DNA from: a virus
Virus record (IMG/VR): IMGVR_UViG_3300027763_000159
Coordinates: 1 to 32,509 of that record
Strand: one strand, 5' to 3'
DNA: 32,509 nucleotides
Within the stretch, counting starts at the first letter, position 1, and each line of letters opens with the position of its first letter. The notes below the pieces were generated by a model that was not told the origin of the DNA, did not search any database, and worked only from the letters and a program-made list of their open reading frames with translations. Shown piece after piece: positions 14,872 to 22,289 of the stretch. The translations under genes and the position numbers were made by a program.

Positions 14872-16232
14872 ATAAACAAATTTTCCAAATTATTATCTTC
14901 GTTTTCTACAGGTTTGAAATCCGGGTCTTTAGATAGATAGGAGTTCTCATTAGTATAAATTATATTATACTTATGCTTGTTTGTCAATACAGATTTGACA
15001 TCATCTATAGCAACAGTTGTCCTTTTTAAGTCTTGTATAAACTGAGTATACTTAACAGTATCATAATCATTAATCTTAGCAGCATCAGATTTTGAAGATG
15101 CCGAAGGTTTAAAATTACTCAAGAAATCAGACCATTGCTTTGCAGTATTATCATCTAAATCTTTAACATATTGTGATGCGCCAAAATCATACCATTTCTT
15201 GGGTGTAATTTTATAAGCTGTCCTTACTGCATCTGCTGCTTCATCTAAAGGAACTCTAGCATAGTATTTAGAATCAAAATTGGTTACCCATTCTGATTTA
15301 TCTATAACTACACAAGGCATATTGCCGAGACATTCAAAGAATGTAAACGGATAGTTTTCTCGCAATGAAGGATTAAAATGAACTCTTGCAGATTGAATAA
15401 ATTTTACTTTTTCTTCACCTACGATACTTGCTTTAATTTCGTAGTTTTCAATCTTTAGTTCTGCTAACCTAGCTTCAAATTTTCTTTTGCCGTTGGCATT
15501 GGTCATAATTTTTGCAGGTAAATTTGTTTCTTTAATTACCTTCAAAAATGCTTCTGGATTTTTACGATCTTCCCATCTACCGATATACAAGACTCCCTCG
15601 CGAGAATCATCAAAATTATAATCTAATAATTTTCTTTCAGACATAGGCATGCTTAGACGCATAACATTTGTACCACCATTCTTTTCAATCTCAATCTTAT
15701 TTCTAATTGATTGTGTACCTACAAATGCATTATCTAAGCGCATCATATTATTGAAGAATTCGTTACAACTCTCAACAAAGACACCTTTAAATTTTCTGGT
15801 ATCTCGGAATACCATACTCTCTTCGTGAGTATAAAATACAACAGGAATATATTTTGCAAGGTCAAAGGATAACGCCGCGGGCATACTGTCTGGGGAATTA
15901 CAAACAATCATATCATAGATATTTGTAGTAAATGCCTGCATTATAGCATTTCTAAAATTTAGCATCTTCTCAAAATTCATCGTGTCAGAAAATGCAAATG
16001 TTCCGGTATGATTTTTATAAGATAGACATTCCTTAGGGGAAATTATATTGGCACCGAGCGACTCTACCAATTTAGAAAAATCATTAGTGGCAGGTTTATC
16101 GAGAATAATATCGACTTTCCAACCTAGTGTGTTGGACATCTCGACAAACCCTTTAGCAAATTGCCCAATGCCGCCATGCGGCACTAGGTGTTGATCACTA
16201 ATGCAAAAAGCAATTCTTTTGCTAAAGTACAT
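14868..16232 (-). CDS. GT4-type GT-B glycosyltransferase upstream of dpdA
   Basis: The 454-aa protein has an N-terminal GGIGQFAKG loop (20-28) for acceptor/donor contact, a second Rossmann domain starting VLYIGRWEDRKNPEAFLKV (about 214-232), and the GT4 EX7E motif at E292 to E300 in RENYPFTFFECLGNMPC. This is a retaining GT-B enzyme by family. The last ~75 residues form a charged, less conserved-looking extension. The start ATG at 16232 follows GGGG and lies three bases after the exonuclease stop; the stop overlaps the dpdA start. It may glycosylate a surface structure or the 7-deazaguanine placed by DpdA; only the operon position supports the latter. Confidence 0.82.
   Translation of the reverse strand: MYFSKRIAFCISDQHLVPHGGIGQFAKGFVEMSNTLGWKVDIILDKPATNDFSKLVESLGANIISPKECLSYKNHTGTFAFSDTMNFEKMLNFRNAIMQAFTTNIYDMIVCNSPDSMPAALSFDLAKYIPVVFYTHEESMVFRDTRKFKGVFVESCNEFFNNMMRLDNAFVGTQSIRNKIEIEKNGGTNVMRLSMPMSERKLLDYNFDDSREGVLYIGRWEDRKNPEAFLKVIKETNLPAKIMTNANGKRKFEARLAELKIENYEIKASIVGEEKVKFIQSARVHFNPSLRENYPFTFFECLGNMPCVVIDKSEWVTNFDSKYYARVPLDEAADAVRTAYKITPKKWYDFGASQYVKDLDDNTAKQWSDFLSNFKPSASSKSDAAKINDYDTVKYTQFIQDLKRTTVAIDDVKSVLTNKHKYNIIYTNENSYLSKDPDFKPVENEDNNLENLFI
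14959..14987 (-). promoter_or_regulatory. Consensus sigma70-type promoter inside the glycosyltransferase 3' end, ahead of dpdA
   Basis: Minus strand: TTGACA (14982-14987), 17-base spacer, TATAAT (14959-14964). Both boxes are exact. It lies about 90 bases before the dpdA-like ATG at 14871, within coding sequence, and would allow dpdA, the PTPS-like gene and the following glycosyltransferase to be expressed without the upstream genes. Confidence 0.78.
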
Positions 16233-16235
16233 AAA

Positions 16236-16742
16236 TTACCCCATAATTTTAATCAAATGCTTAGTTTGATACATAGCATCATCTAAAGCATTGTGGTATG
16301 TTCCTTCTCGACTATCAGCATCGATCCAATGTAGCATATTCTTCATTGTTCTATAGCAACGATCATCCCAGAACTTCCAGGGGCGAACTTTACCAATAGC
16401 AAGATATGCGTTTTCTAAAACAACATTATCGAAACCTGCACCATTACCCCAAGTAGGTAGACTCTTTTTACCATACCATTCAGAAAACTTAGTTAAAGCT
16501 TCTTCCAAAGAAATATTATTTTTAGTAAGTTCTTTTAGTGCTTCTTTATTTTGTTCTGACCACCATTGCACGGTATCTTTAGAAATGTGTAGTCCGGCTT
16601 CTTTACACGATTTGAGATCTATGGTGCAGTAAAACGTATCAAGAATTTGATCGTTTTCAAATTTTACCGCACCGATAGAACAAATCGCAGCATTTGATCT
16701 TGTAGACATTGTCTCCAAGTCGATCATAATATTGACTGTCAT
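16236..16742 (-). CDS. DEDDh 3'-5' exonuclease (RNase T/Rv2179c-like)
   Basis: The 168-aa single-domain exonuclease carries the four acidic residues and His of the DEDDh class: D8 and E10 in MIDLETMST, D105 in GAGFDN, and H150/D155 in HNALDDA. The sequence MIDLETMSTRSNAAICSIGAV resembles the Rv2179c-like (DUF5051) 3' exoribonuclease group and T4 DexA-type phage exonucleases. It overlaps the folE stop by one base (TAATG). It may degrade RNA or single-stranded DNA; its position between folE and the dpdA block is probably operon packing, though nucleotide supply or trimming of DNA ends during modification cannot be excluded. Confidence 0.85.
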   Translation of the reverse strand: MTVNIMIDLETMSTRSNAAICSIGAVKFENDQILDTFYCTIDLKSCKEAGLHISKDTVQWWSEQNKEALKELTKNNISLEEALTKFSEWYGKKSLPTWGNGAGFDNVVLENAYLAIGKVRPWKFWDDRCYRTMKNMLHWIDADSREGTYHNALDDAMYQTKHLIKIMG

Positions 16743-17422
16743 TATTTTTTACCCATTCTCGCAATACTTAAAAATTCATTTCTAGCAGCAGGATCAGATT
16801 TAAATCCTCCACCCAATCTAACAGTTACTGTAGAACTTCCGGTATCTTCAACACCTCGGCTCTTAACACAATAATGTTGAGCATCAATCATAACAGCAAC
16901 ATCTTCAGTATCCAGAATAAACTGTAATGTATGAAAAATTTGTTCTGTTAGACGTTCCTGAATTTGCGGACGCTTACTAAAATATTCTACAATACGATTA
17001 ATTTTAGAAAGGCCCAATACTTTATCTTTAGGAACATAAGCAACGGTTGCGAGTCCATCAATAACTACAAAATGGTGTTCGCAGTTGCTTTGTACGTTGA
17101 TATTACGCTCACACACCATTTCGTTATACTGCATTTTATTATTTACAGTAGTACATTTTGGAAATGCTTCATAGTCTAAACCCCAGAAGATTTCGTTTAC
17201 ATACATTTTTGCAACTCGTTTAGGAGTTTCATTAAGCGAATCATCACTTAAATCTAAACCCAATACTTGCATAATATGAGAAAACGATTTTTCAATTTCT
17301 GCAATTTTATCTTTTCGATCCATAATCAAAGAAAATGTAGGAGTCTCAACTCCCATCTTTACTAGATGTTGATGTACTTGTTCACCCAATACAGGGTCGG
17401 TTTTTGTTTTATTATATGACAT
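16742..17422 (-). CDS. folE: GTP cyclohydrolase I
   Basis: The 226-aa enzyme converts GTP to dihydroneopterin triphosphate, the first step to 7-deazaguanines and folate. Zinc ligands are C114 and H117 in CEHHF and C185 in HYCVKSRG; the active-site block KINRIVEYFSKRPQIQERL and the STVTVRLGG C-terminus are typical. Length equals bacterial FolE (about 222 aa), so it is intact. AAGGAAGGA precedes the ATG at 17422, and a T4-late TATAAATA box lies 61 bases upstream of the ATG. With queE, queD and a dpdA-like gene in the same block, it most likely feeds DNA-base synthesis rather than folate. Confidence 0.96.
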   Translation of the reverse strand: MSYNKTKTDPVLGEQVHQHLVKMGVETPTFSLIMDRKDKIAEIEKSFSHIMQVLGLDLSDDSLNETPKRVAKMYVNEIFWGLDYEAFPKCTTVNNKMQYNEMVCERNINVQSNCEHHFVVIDGLATVAYVPKDKVLGLSKINRIVEYFSKRPQIQERLTEQIFHTLQFILDTEDVAVMIDAQHYCVKSRGVEDTGSSTVTVRLGGGFKSDPAARNEFLSIARMGKK

Positions 17423-17461
17423 TTAGAATCCTTCCTTACGCGGATATGATGATTGAAATTT

Positions 17462-17477
17462 GTTACCTTTATGTAAC
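17462..17477 (-). other. Short hairpin in the folE leader
   Basis: Minus strand GTTAC-ATAAAG-GTAAC forms a 5-bp stem with a 6-base loop between the late promoter box and the folE ribosome site. It has no T-tract on either side, so it is not a terminator; it may be chance or an mRNA-stability element. Confidence 0.3.
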
Positions 17478-17482
17478 ATTAT

Positions 17483-17490
17483 TATTTATA
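17483..17490 (-). promoter_or_regulatory. T4-type late promoter box for folE
   Basis: TATAAATA followed by AT on the minus strand, an exact match to the T4 late promoter element read by gp55-bearing RNA polymerase. It lies between the queE stop and folE, so folE and the genes after it may also be transcribed late. Confidence 0.68.
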
Positions 17491-17493
17491 AGA

Positions 17494-18345
17494 TTAAGTT
17501 CCCCAAGCATTCTTGAAAAGAGGAATTTGAAGACGATCTGAATATCGGTATCCCTTAGCCATTGCCAATTCTGCGACACGGCGATTATTTAGATAATACG
17601 TTTGTTCTGTACCACCAACCGGCATTAAATAAACAGGACCTGAGAATCCAGCTTGTCTATATTGTTGTACAGCTTTTTCTGCTTCTTTAACATCATCCTC
17701 AGTTGCAACAACAAACTTGAGGTATGTATAACCGACAGATTGATATTCTACTATAATATCAGGGCATATTGCTTCTTCCCAAGATTCACCCGAAACAGAT
17801 AGTTTAGGAGATACGGAGAATGTTAAATTACTATAATCTCTGCCGAAGCGAGTAAATTCTTCAAAAAGATATGAATAGAACTCTTCAGTTAATGGCTGCG
17901 TGCCATTTGTTTCAAATGTAAGTTCTGTTAGTTTGTTTTTATTGCGAGGATCTTCTAATAGATCGGGAAACCCCCGCTGCCAACCGAGTAAAGGTTCGCC
18001 TCCCGTAATAACGAGATGCGCGTCTCCCCAATCATTGTTCGGTAACATTTCGATAATAGCATCCGTAATGGCCACAGTATCAAGAACGGGACTAAGATGC
18101 TTAAACCTAACATCCCAACTAGCATATGAATCACATCCAGTATGGACAAGCGGTAACTGATTATAGCTAGTATAGTTTTCTGCAACAACTTTAAAACGCT
18201 CATCGCTCTTTTCTCCTGGAGGCATTCCAAAGCCACCGCATGTAAAATTACACCCAAAGGTTCTAAGGAATACCGAAGGTACGCCCATATAACGACCCTC
18301 ACCCTGAATTGAATAGAACAATTCAGCAATTTTTAGTTTACTCAT
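17494..18345 (-). CDS. queE: 7-carboxy-7-deazaguanine synthase (radical SAM)
   Basis: The 283-aa radical-SAM enzyme makes 7-carboxy-7-deazaguanine (CDG) from 6-carboxytetrahydropterin. QGEG at 14-17, FLRTFGCNFTC (C32, C36), TGGEPLL (114-120) and FETNGT match QueE. The iron-sulfur motif is stretched: the third Cys is C71 in TGCDSY, giving C-x3-C-x34-C rather than C-x3-C-x2-C. Expanded cluster loops occur in some QueE groups, so activity is still likely. GAGG precedes the ATG at 18345. A sigma70-type promoter in the end of gp55 drives it, making queE the likely first gene of the deazaguanine block. Confidence 0.93.
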   Translation of the reverse strand: MSKLKIAELFYSIQGEGRYMGVPSVFLRTFGCNFTCGGFGMPPGEKSDERFKVVAENYTSYNQLPLVHTGCDSYASWDVRFKHLSPVLDTVAITDAIIEMLPNNDWGDAHLVITGGEPLLGWQRGFPDLLEDPRNKNKLTELTFETNGTQPLTEEFYSYLFEEFTRFGRDYSNLTFSVSPKLSVSGESWEEAICPDIIVEYQSVGYTYLKFVVATEDDVKEAEKAVQQYRQAGFSGPVYLMPVGGTEQTYYLNNRRVAELAMAKGYRYSDRLQIPLFKNAWGT

Positions 18346-18374
18346 AACAAAACCTCATTGATATTTTATATAGA

Positions 18375-19046
18375 CTATTCTAATATAGAATCGTCCGAGT
18401 TGTCAAGCATTTCTTCTTCCAATTTAGCCTTTCTAGCTTTCTTGGCTTTTAGTTCAGATGGAACCAATTTTTTATCAGGATCAATACCATCTAATTGCAT
18501 TTTGATATAATCAACTAACTGTCTACCCGTTTCAGAATCCCCTGCATTAGCAATAATAGAATCCAAATCCATATTTTCCATTAACTTATATTTAGTTGCT
18601 TGTTGTTTCTTTTCTTTTTGAATGCGTCTAATAAATGCAAAGAATATAATTTGAGTATAATATGCAAAAGGATTAGATCCCTTTGTTGGATCAAATTTTG
18701 TTGCTGCGGTTAAACAGTTTTCAATACCATCCGATATCATATCATCACGAAAAGAATAATTTATAAAATTCGATTTATATGATAAATGGGTTGCAATTTT
18801 TATAAAGCATTCTCCGATGTAATTTGTTACTCTAGGAATTTCCTTCCCCTGAGCAACAGCATCATCTATAGCTTGTCTATATTCAATTAATGCTTGTAAA
18901 AAATCTTTATTGTTTATGTAATGCGAAGACTTAGGAATTACTGGTTCAATGCAAAGTTCGTTTGTTTCTTCCAGTACTTCCAAAAGGGGGTCCTTCGTAT
19001 TCGTCATCTTGATCTTCTTCGGTTTCTTCGTCGTCGTTTCCGCCAT
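18375..19046 (-). CDS. 55: gp55: late-transcription sigma factor
   Basis: The 223-aa protein carries the gp55 core: PRVTNYIGECFIKIATHLSYKSNF, then FRDDMISDGIENCLTAATKFDP and FAYYTQIIFFAFIRRIQKEKKQ, matching sigma region 2 (core binding and -10 recognition). It replaces host sigma so that RNA polymerase reads TATAAATA late promoters, several of which are in this window. The ATG at 19046 is chosen because GGAG lies just upstream (GGAGATGATGATG); an ATG at 19007 is possible. The N-terminus is basic (TTKKPKKIK) and is encoded out of frame with the acidic tail of the upstream gene over 101 bases. It is longer than T4 gp55 (185 aa) at both ends. Confidence 0.92.
   Translation of the reverse strand: MAETTTKKPKKIKMTNTKDPLLEVLEETNELCIEPVIPKSSHYINNKDFLQALIEYRQAIDDAVAQGKEIPRVTNYIGECFIKIATHLSYKSNFINYSFRDDMISDGIENCLTAATKFDPTKGSNPFAYYTQIIFFAFIRRIQKEKKQQATKYKLMENMDLDSIIANAGDSETGRQLVDYIKMQLDGIDPDKKLVPSELKAKKARKAKLEEEMLDNSDDSILE
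18377..18406 (-). promoter_or_regulatory. Sigma70-type promoter for queE and the deazaguanine block
   Basis: Minus strand: ATGC-TTGACA (-35 at 18401-18406), 18-base spacer, TAGAAT (-10 at 18377-18382, one mismatch). It overlaps the last codons of gp55; the predicted start falls just before the queE ribosome site. It shares the ATGCTTGACA -35 context with the cobT promoter. Confidence 0.75.
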
Positions 19047-19434
19047 CATCATCTCCATCTGTAATATTGTCCCCAAAAAATAAATCCTCAGACATATTTT
19101 CTAGGCTCGGTTCGTCGTCATCAAAATCACGATCTCTAAACATTATATATTCATTATATCTAGAAGTCAATTGATCGTCTATATCAGACATAGTAATAAT
19201 TTGATTTATTGGAATTTCTATTTCCGAATGTAAACTAAAAGGCATCCACGAATTCATTATAAATTTTTCTAAATACGTATCGCCAGATGGTGCTGGAAAT
19301 TTAATACCTACAAGTACAACAGGATTAACTAAAATTATACTTTTACGATTAATCCAATCAGAATACTCATCCTCAGTAGTACAAATTATATTTTCGCAAG
19401 AAGTTAGTTTTAAAATTTTATAGTAAACTGTCAT
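18946..19434 (-). CDS. Conserved-looking small protein with acidic tail, between uvsW and gp55
   Basis: The 162-aa protein has an N-terminal part (about residues 1-85) of short beta-type segments: YKILKLTSCENIICTTED, SIILVNPVVLVGI and an EIPINQIITMSDI block. This pattern (xxKLxSGExI...NPxxV) resembles the Lsm/SH3-like proteins found at this locus in some T4-like phages, as I recall; the identification is tentative. Residues 105-150 are almost entirely Asp/Glu/Gly. The start overlaps the uvsW stop (ATGA), with AAGGTGG as ribosome site encoded in the end of uvsW. Function unknown; position suggests a link to transcription or recombination. Confidence 0.75.
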   Translation of the reverse strand: MTVYYKILKLTSCENIICTTEDEYSDWINRKSIILVNPVVLVGIKFPAPSGDTYLEKFIMNSWMPFSLHSEIEIPINQIITMSDIDDQLTSRYNEYIMFRDRDFDDDEPSLENMSEDLFFGDNITDGDDDGGNDDEETEEDQDDEYEGPPFGSTGRNKRTLH

Positions 19435-20915
19435 ATATCCACCTTAACCATTTTATAATTAAAGTGCTCATCATTATAAATTTTAATTCTTTCAACCATA
19501 TGAAGTAGGGTATAATTTTTCTTGCCTTTCCAAGTTAAATCATCTGCAATATCATATAGATTGCAACTTGTCTTATTTTCGCTTGTTCTTAATCCTCGCC
19601 CAATAGATTGTAAATTTCTTATTCTTGATTTCGAAGGAGATGCAAAAATAATATTGAAAAGATTTTTAATATTAATACCTGTAGAAAATGTACCATAACT
19701 TGCAACAATTATAGCATCATTTTCTGATTCAGTAATTTTTCGAATGCTTTCGCGTTGATCCGTATCTGTCCCACCAAAGACAAAAAATATCTTTCTACCA
19801 TCCTTGGCCTTTTCCTTAATCATTTCATGAAGGACTTTACCATGTTTTTCTACGTACTGAAAAAGAACTAGAGTATTACCCTTTTGAGACAATGCCAAGT
19901 TTCTTATATACCTATTTCTTGGTTCATATTGAACTATAAAGTCCATCTCCTCTTGATAAGAAGAACCCTTTACTATCTTTTTTACTTCGTCAGAATAATT
20001 TAGAATAAGATTATAAATTTGTAAATCGGCCAAAGCCTTTTCACCTATTAATTTTTTTGTAGTTGTAACTTTATAAACAGGACCAAATAAACCTTCTAAA
20101 ACTAGTTTATGTGTTTGTGTGCCATCTAAAGTACCAGTGGTACCTATTCTATAAGGACTGGTAATACACTTATTTAAAATTCCGGCTAAAGATTTTGCTT
20201 TAAATAAATGCGCCTCGTCTCCATAGATTGTCTCAAATGTAGAAAAGAAATTCTTCGGAAGTTTGTATAGAGACTGCCAAGTAGAAATAACAACTGGATA
20301 ATTATTTGATTTCTCATGACCACCATAAATCTTGTGACAGTTTTCAGAAGCTCTCCAACCATTGAGACAGGAATAATCTGCAAAATCAGAAAACATCTGT
20401 TCTACAAGTGAGGTTGTAGGTACAAGAATGAGTTGTCGTCGATCAAATTTTTCATGCCAACGTATTAGACAATATATGATTAAAGACTTACCCGAACCTG
20501 TAGGAGATAGTAATAATCTTCTACCATTAGTTATTGCTTGATAGACAGCGTCTATTTGATAATCTCTAATTTGTATAGGTTTATCTCGAGAAGCAAGATT
20601 TAATCCCTCGCAAAATTCCTTAACCATCTCGTAAGTTACAGAATCTGCGGTCGTAATAAATTGAGAATCGTCTACAGTATATTCACGTTCTTTTGCAAAA
20701 TGCTCGACATATTCTTTGAGCCCAATATATAATTCTTTTGTGAACATGGAAAACAATCTAATCTTTCCATCCCACATACGAGATTTATATAATGGATGAA
20801 ACTTTGCTCCAGGAGCATCAAATGAAAAATGATCATTTAATTCCTGAGCAATTGAGGGTTCCGCATCAATTAATAAATGTACTTCATCTTTTTTTCTTAT
20901 TTTTATATCTGACAT
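19431..20915 (-). CDS. uvsW: UvsW-like SF2 DNA helicase
   Basis: The 494-aa protein (T4 UvsW is about 500) has superfamily-2 helicase motifs in order: LLLSPTGSGKS (Walker A 137-144), STWQSLYKL (Ia/Ib region), YGDEAHLFKA (DEAH 233-236), GTTGTLDGT (motif III), VASYGTFSTGINIKNL (motif V) and QSIGRGLRTSENK (motif VI). The N-terminal ~110 residues form the small UvsW accessory domain. UvsW unwinds R-loops and branched recombination intermediates and shifts replication from origin to recombination mode. It follows uvsY, as in T4-like core gene order, beginning right after the uvsY stop. Confidence 0.95.
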   Translation of the reverse strand: MSDIKIRKKDEVHLLIDAEPSIAQELNDHFSFDAPGAKFHPLYKSRMWDGKIRLFSMFTKELYIGLKEYVEHFAKEREYTVDDSQFITTADSVTYEMVKEFCEGLNLASRDKPIQIRDYQIDAVYQAITNGRRLLLSPTGSGKSLIIYCLIRWHEKFDRRQLILVPTTSLVEQMFSDFADYSCLNGWRASENCHKIYGGHEKSNNYPVVISTWQSLYKLPKNFFSTFETIYGDEAHLFKAKSLAGILNKCITSPYRIGTTGTLDGTQTHKLVLEGLFGPVYKVTTTKKLIGEKALADLQIYNLILNYSDEVKKIVKGSSYQEEMDFIVQYEPRNRYIRNLALSQKGNTLVLFQYVEKHGKVLHEMIKEKAKDGRKIFFVFGGTDTDQRESIRKITESENDAIIVASYGTFSTGINIKNLFNIIFASPSKSRIRNLQSIGRGLRTSENKTSCNLYDIADDLTWKGKKNYTLLHMVERIKIYNDEHFNYKMVKVDI

Positions 20916-21356
20916 TTACATCATACCGTTAGTAAACTTCAACCATTCTATAGCATTCTTTATTTCCCAAGCCCTACCATTAAGAGATCGAAGTATTTGT
21001 TCTAATTGAAATACCACAGTTCTATGATATTCTACTTTATCCGTATATTTAATTAAATCAGAATCAACTTGAAGATATTCATCCATTTCATTTTTCAATG
21101 GTTTGGTTCCTTGCCATTGAGACCAACCCTCTTCTTCAAGTTCAGACTTCGTCATTTCTCCGCGATAGTACCGATACTTTTTTCTTCTACAGTTATAGTA
21201 ATCGGACTCAGCTTTGCGAAGTGCCAATTTAGTACTGGAAAGAAAATTCAAATATTTTGCATGAAGGTTAGGAGTCCGAATAGACTCCTGCCCTAAATTA
21301 TGTTCATCTATTTTAGAATCTTCTGCCCACATTTCCTGTAGGTCAGTGATCTTCAT
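20916..21356 (-). CDS. uvsY: UvsY recombination mediator
   Basis: The 146-aa protein is the size of T4 UvsY (137 aa) and shares its layout: MKITDLQEMWAEDSKID at the N-terminus, HAKYLNFLSSTKLALRKAE, a basic Tyr-rich helix (YYNCRRKKYRYYRGEM) and a C-terminal LEQILRSLNGRAWEIKNAIEW helix. UvsY loads the UvsX recombinase on gp32-coated single-stranded DNA. Adjacent uvsW supports the call. uvsX and gene 32 are not in the window. Confidence 0.85.
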   Translation of the reverse strand: MKITDLQEMWAEDSKIDEHNLGQESIRTPNLHAKYLNFLSSTKLALRKAESDYYNCRRKKYRYYRGEMTKSELEEEGWSQWQGTKPLKNEMDEYLQVDSDLIKYTDKVEYHRTVVFQLEQILRSLNGRAWEIKNAIEWLKFTNGMM

Positions 21357-21358
21357 AG

Positions 21359-22249
21359 TTATCTAATTTGAATAATTTGCGAAGGGTTGCCCTGGAAATT
21401 GAACGAACCGTAGTGGTTTAGAGAGATCGAAGGATCAAGCCAGATTTCTCCGCCCATATCTTGCCAACGACGACTAAAACAATAGTCCTCAGATAAGTAA
21501 CGCTTATCCTTAGGATCAATCATTGTGTCGAAGAACGCATAAAAATGAGGATTCAACTCTGGAGGAGTATTCAAATCATTGTTATATTTAAGTTCGGGAT
21601 ATTGTACAATCATACGATCAATAACATCGCGCTTAATCATCATGAAACCTGTAGCACCATCGTGCAATCTAATTAGACCATTTTCAATTGCGATCTGTCT
21701 TTCTTCTCGGTTGGAGAATTTAAAGTTGATTGCGTAATCGGAACCAAACGATGCAATTTGTCCATCATTCAATGGAGCATCTGCATCAAGAATGCCCTGC
21801 TTAATACGTTGCCAATTAACACCCTTTTTAGGATATGCTCCTACTGCAACATCTTTGTCATGTGCAATAAGTTTAATAACGTCCTCAACCTGATATTCAA
21901 TATCTGCATCAATAAACATTAGACGAGAAAAGTTACTGTGCAAGAAATATGCAACAAGAACGTTACGAGCACGAGTAACAAGAGACTCGTTAGCAATTGT
22001 ACCAAACGCCACAGGAATTTGATGTTGGTTACAGAAAGTCAAAAGCTTCACTGTAGAGCGAAAGTATGCTTCTGTTAGCATACCACCGTAACATGGTGTA
22101 GCAATAAAGATACTTTCTTTTCTAAGTTTGTCTAAGCTAACTTCCATTTTTCTAGGTTCCAGCGCAGATGAAGCTGCAGAAGATGCTGCTGCCGAAATTG
22201 CAGCTTTAGGAACCGGAGGAAGATCAAGAGGGGAAAATGTATTTGTCAT
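21359..22249 (-). CDS. GT-A (GT2-like) glycosyltransferase between capsid module and uvsY
   Basis: The 296-aa protein has a GT-A fold pattern: IFIATPCYGGMLTE at 47-60, FIDADIEYQ with the metal-binding D114-A-D116, TGFMMIKRDVID, and a C-terminal SEDYCFSRRWQDMGGEIWLDP block with the acidic residues of the acceptor site. The first 35 residues are Pro/Ala/Ser-rich (AAASSAASSAL) and probably disordered. GGAG precedes the ATG. Similar enzymes sit near gp23 and uvsY in other T4-like phages, to my recollection. Donor and acceptor unknown; decoration of virion proteins is one possibility given the position. Confidence 0.82.
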   Translation of the reverse strand: MTNTFSPLDLPPVPKAAISAAASSAASSALEPRKMEVSLDKLRKESIFIATPCYGGMLTEAYFRSTVKLLTFCNQHQIPVAFGTIANESLVTRARNVLVAYFLHSNFSRLMFIDADIEYQVEDVIKLIAHDKDVAVGAYPKKGVNWQRIKQGILDADAPLNDGQIASFGSDYAINFKFSNREERQIAIENGLIRLHDGATGFMMIKRDVIDRMIVQYPELKYNNDLNTPPELNPHFYAFFDTMIDPKDKRYLSEDYCFSRRWQDMGGEIWLDPSISLNHYGSFNFQGNPSQIIQIR

Positions 22250-22258
22250 AATAACTCC

Positions 22259-22289
22259 AAAAAATTATAAAACCTCTATATCATAGAGG
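22259..22289 (-). terminator. Weak terminator-like hairpin at the end of the gp19-like gene
   Basis: Minus strand CCTCTAT-GAT-ATAGAGG (7-bp stem, 22273-22289) is followed by TTTTATAATTTTTT. The stem lies in the last codons of the gp19-like gene. It could partly stop late transcription before the glycosyltransferase; the short loop and weak stem make it uncertain. Confidence 0.4.
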
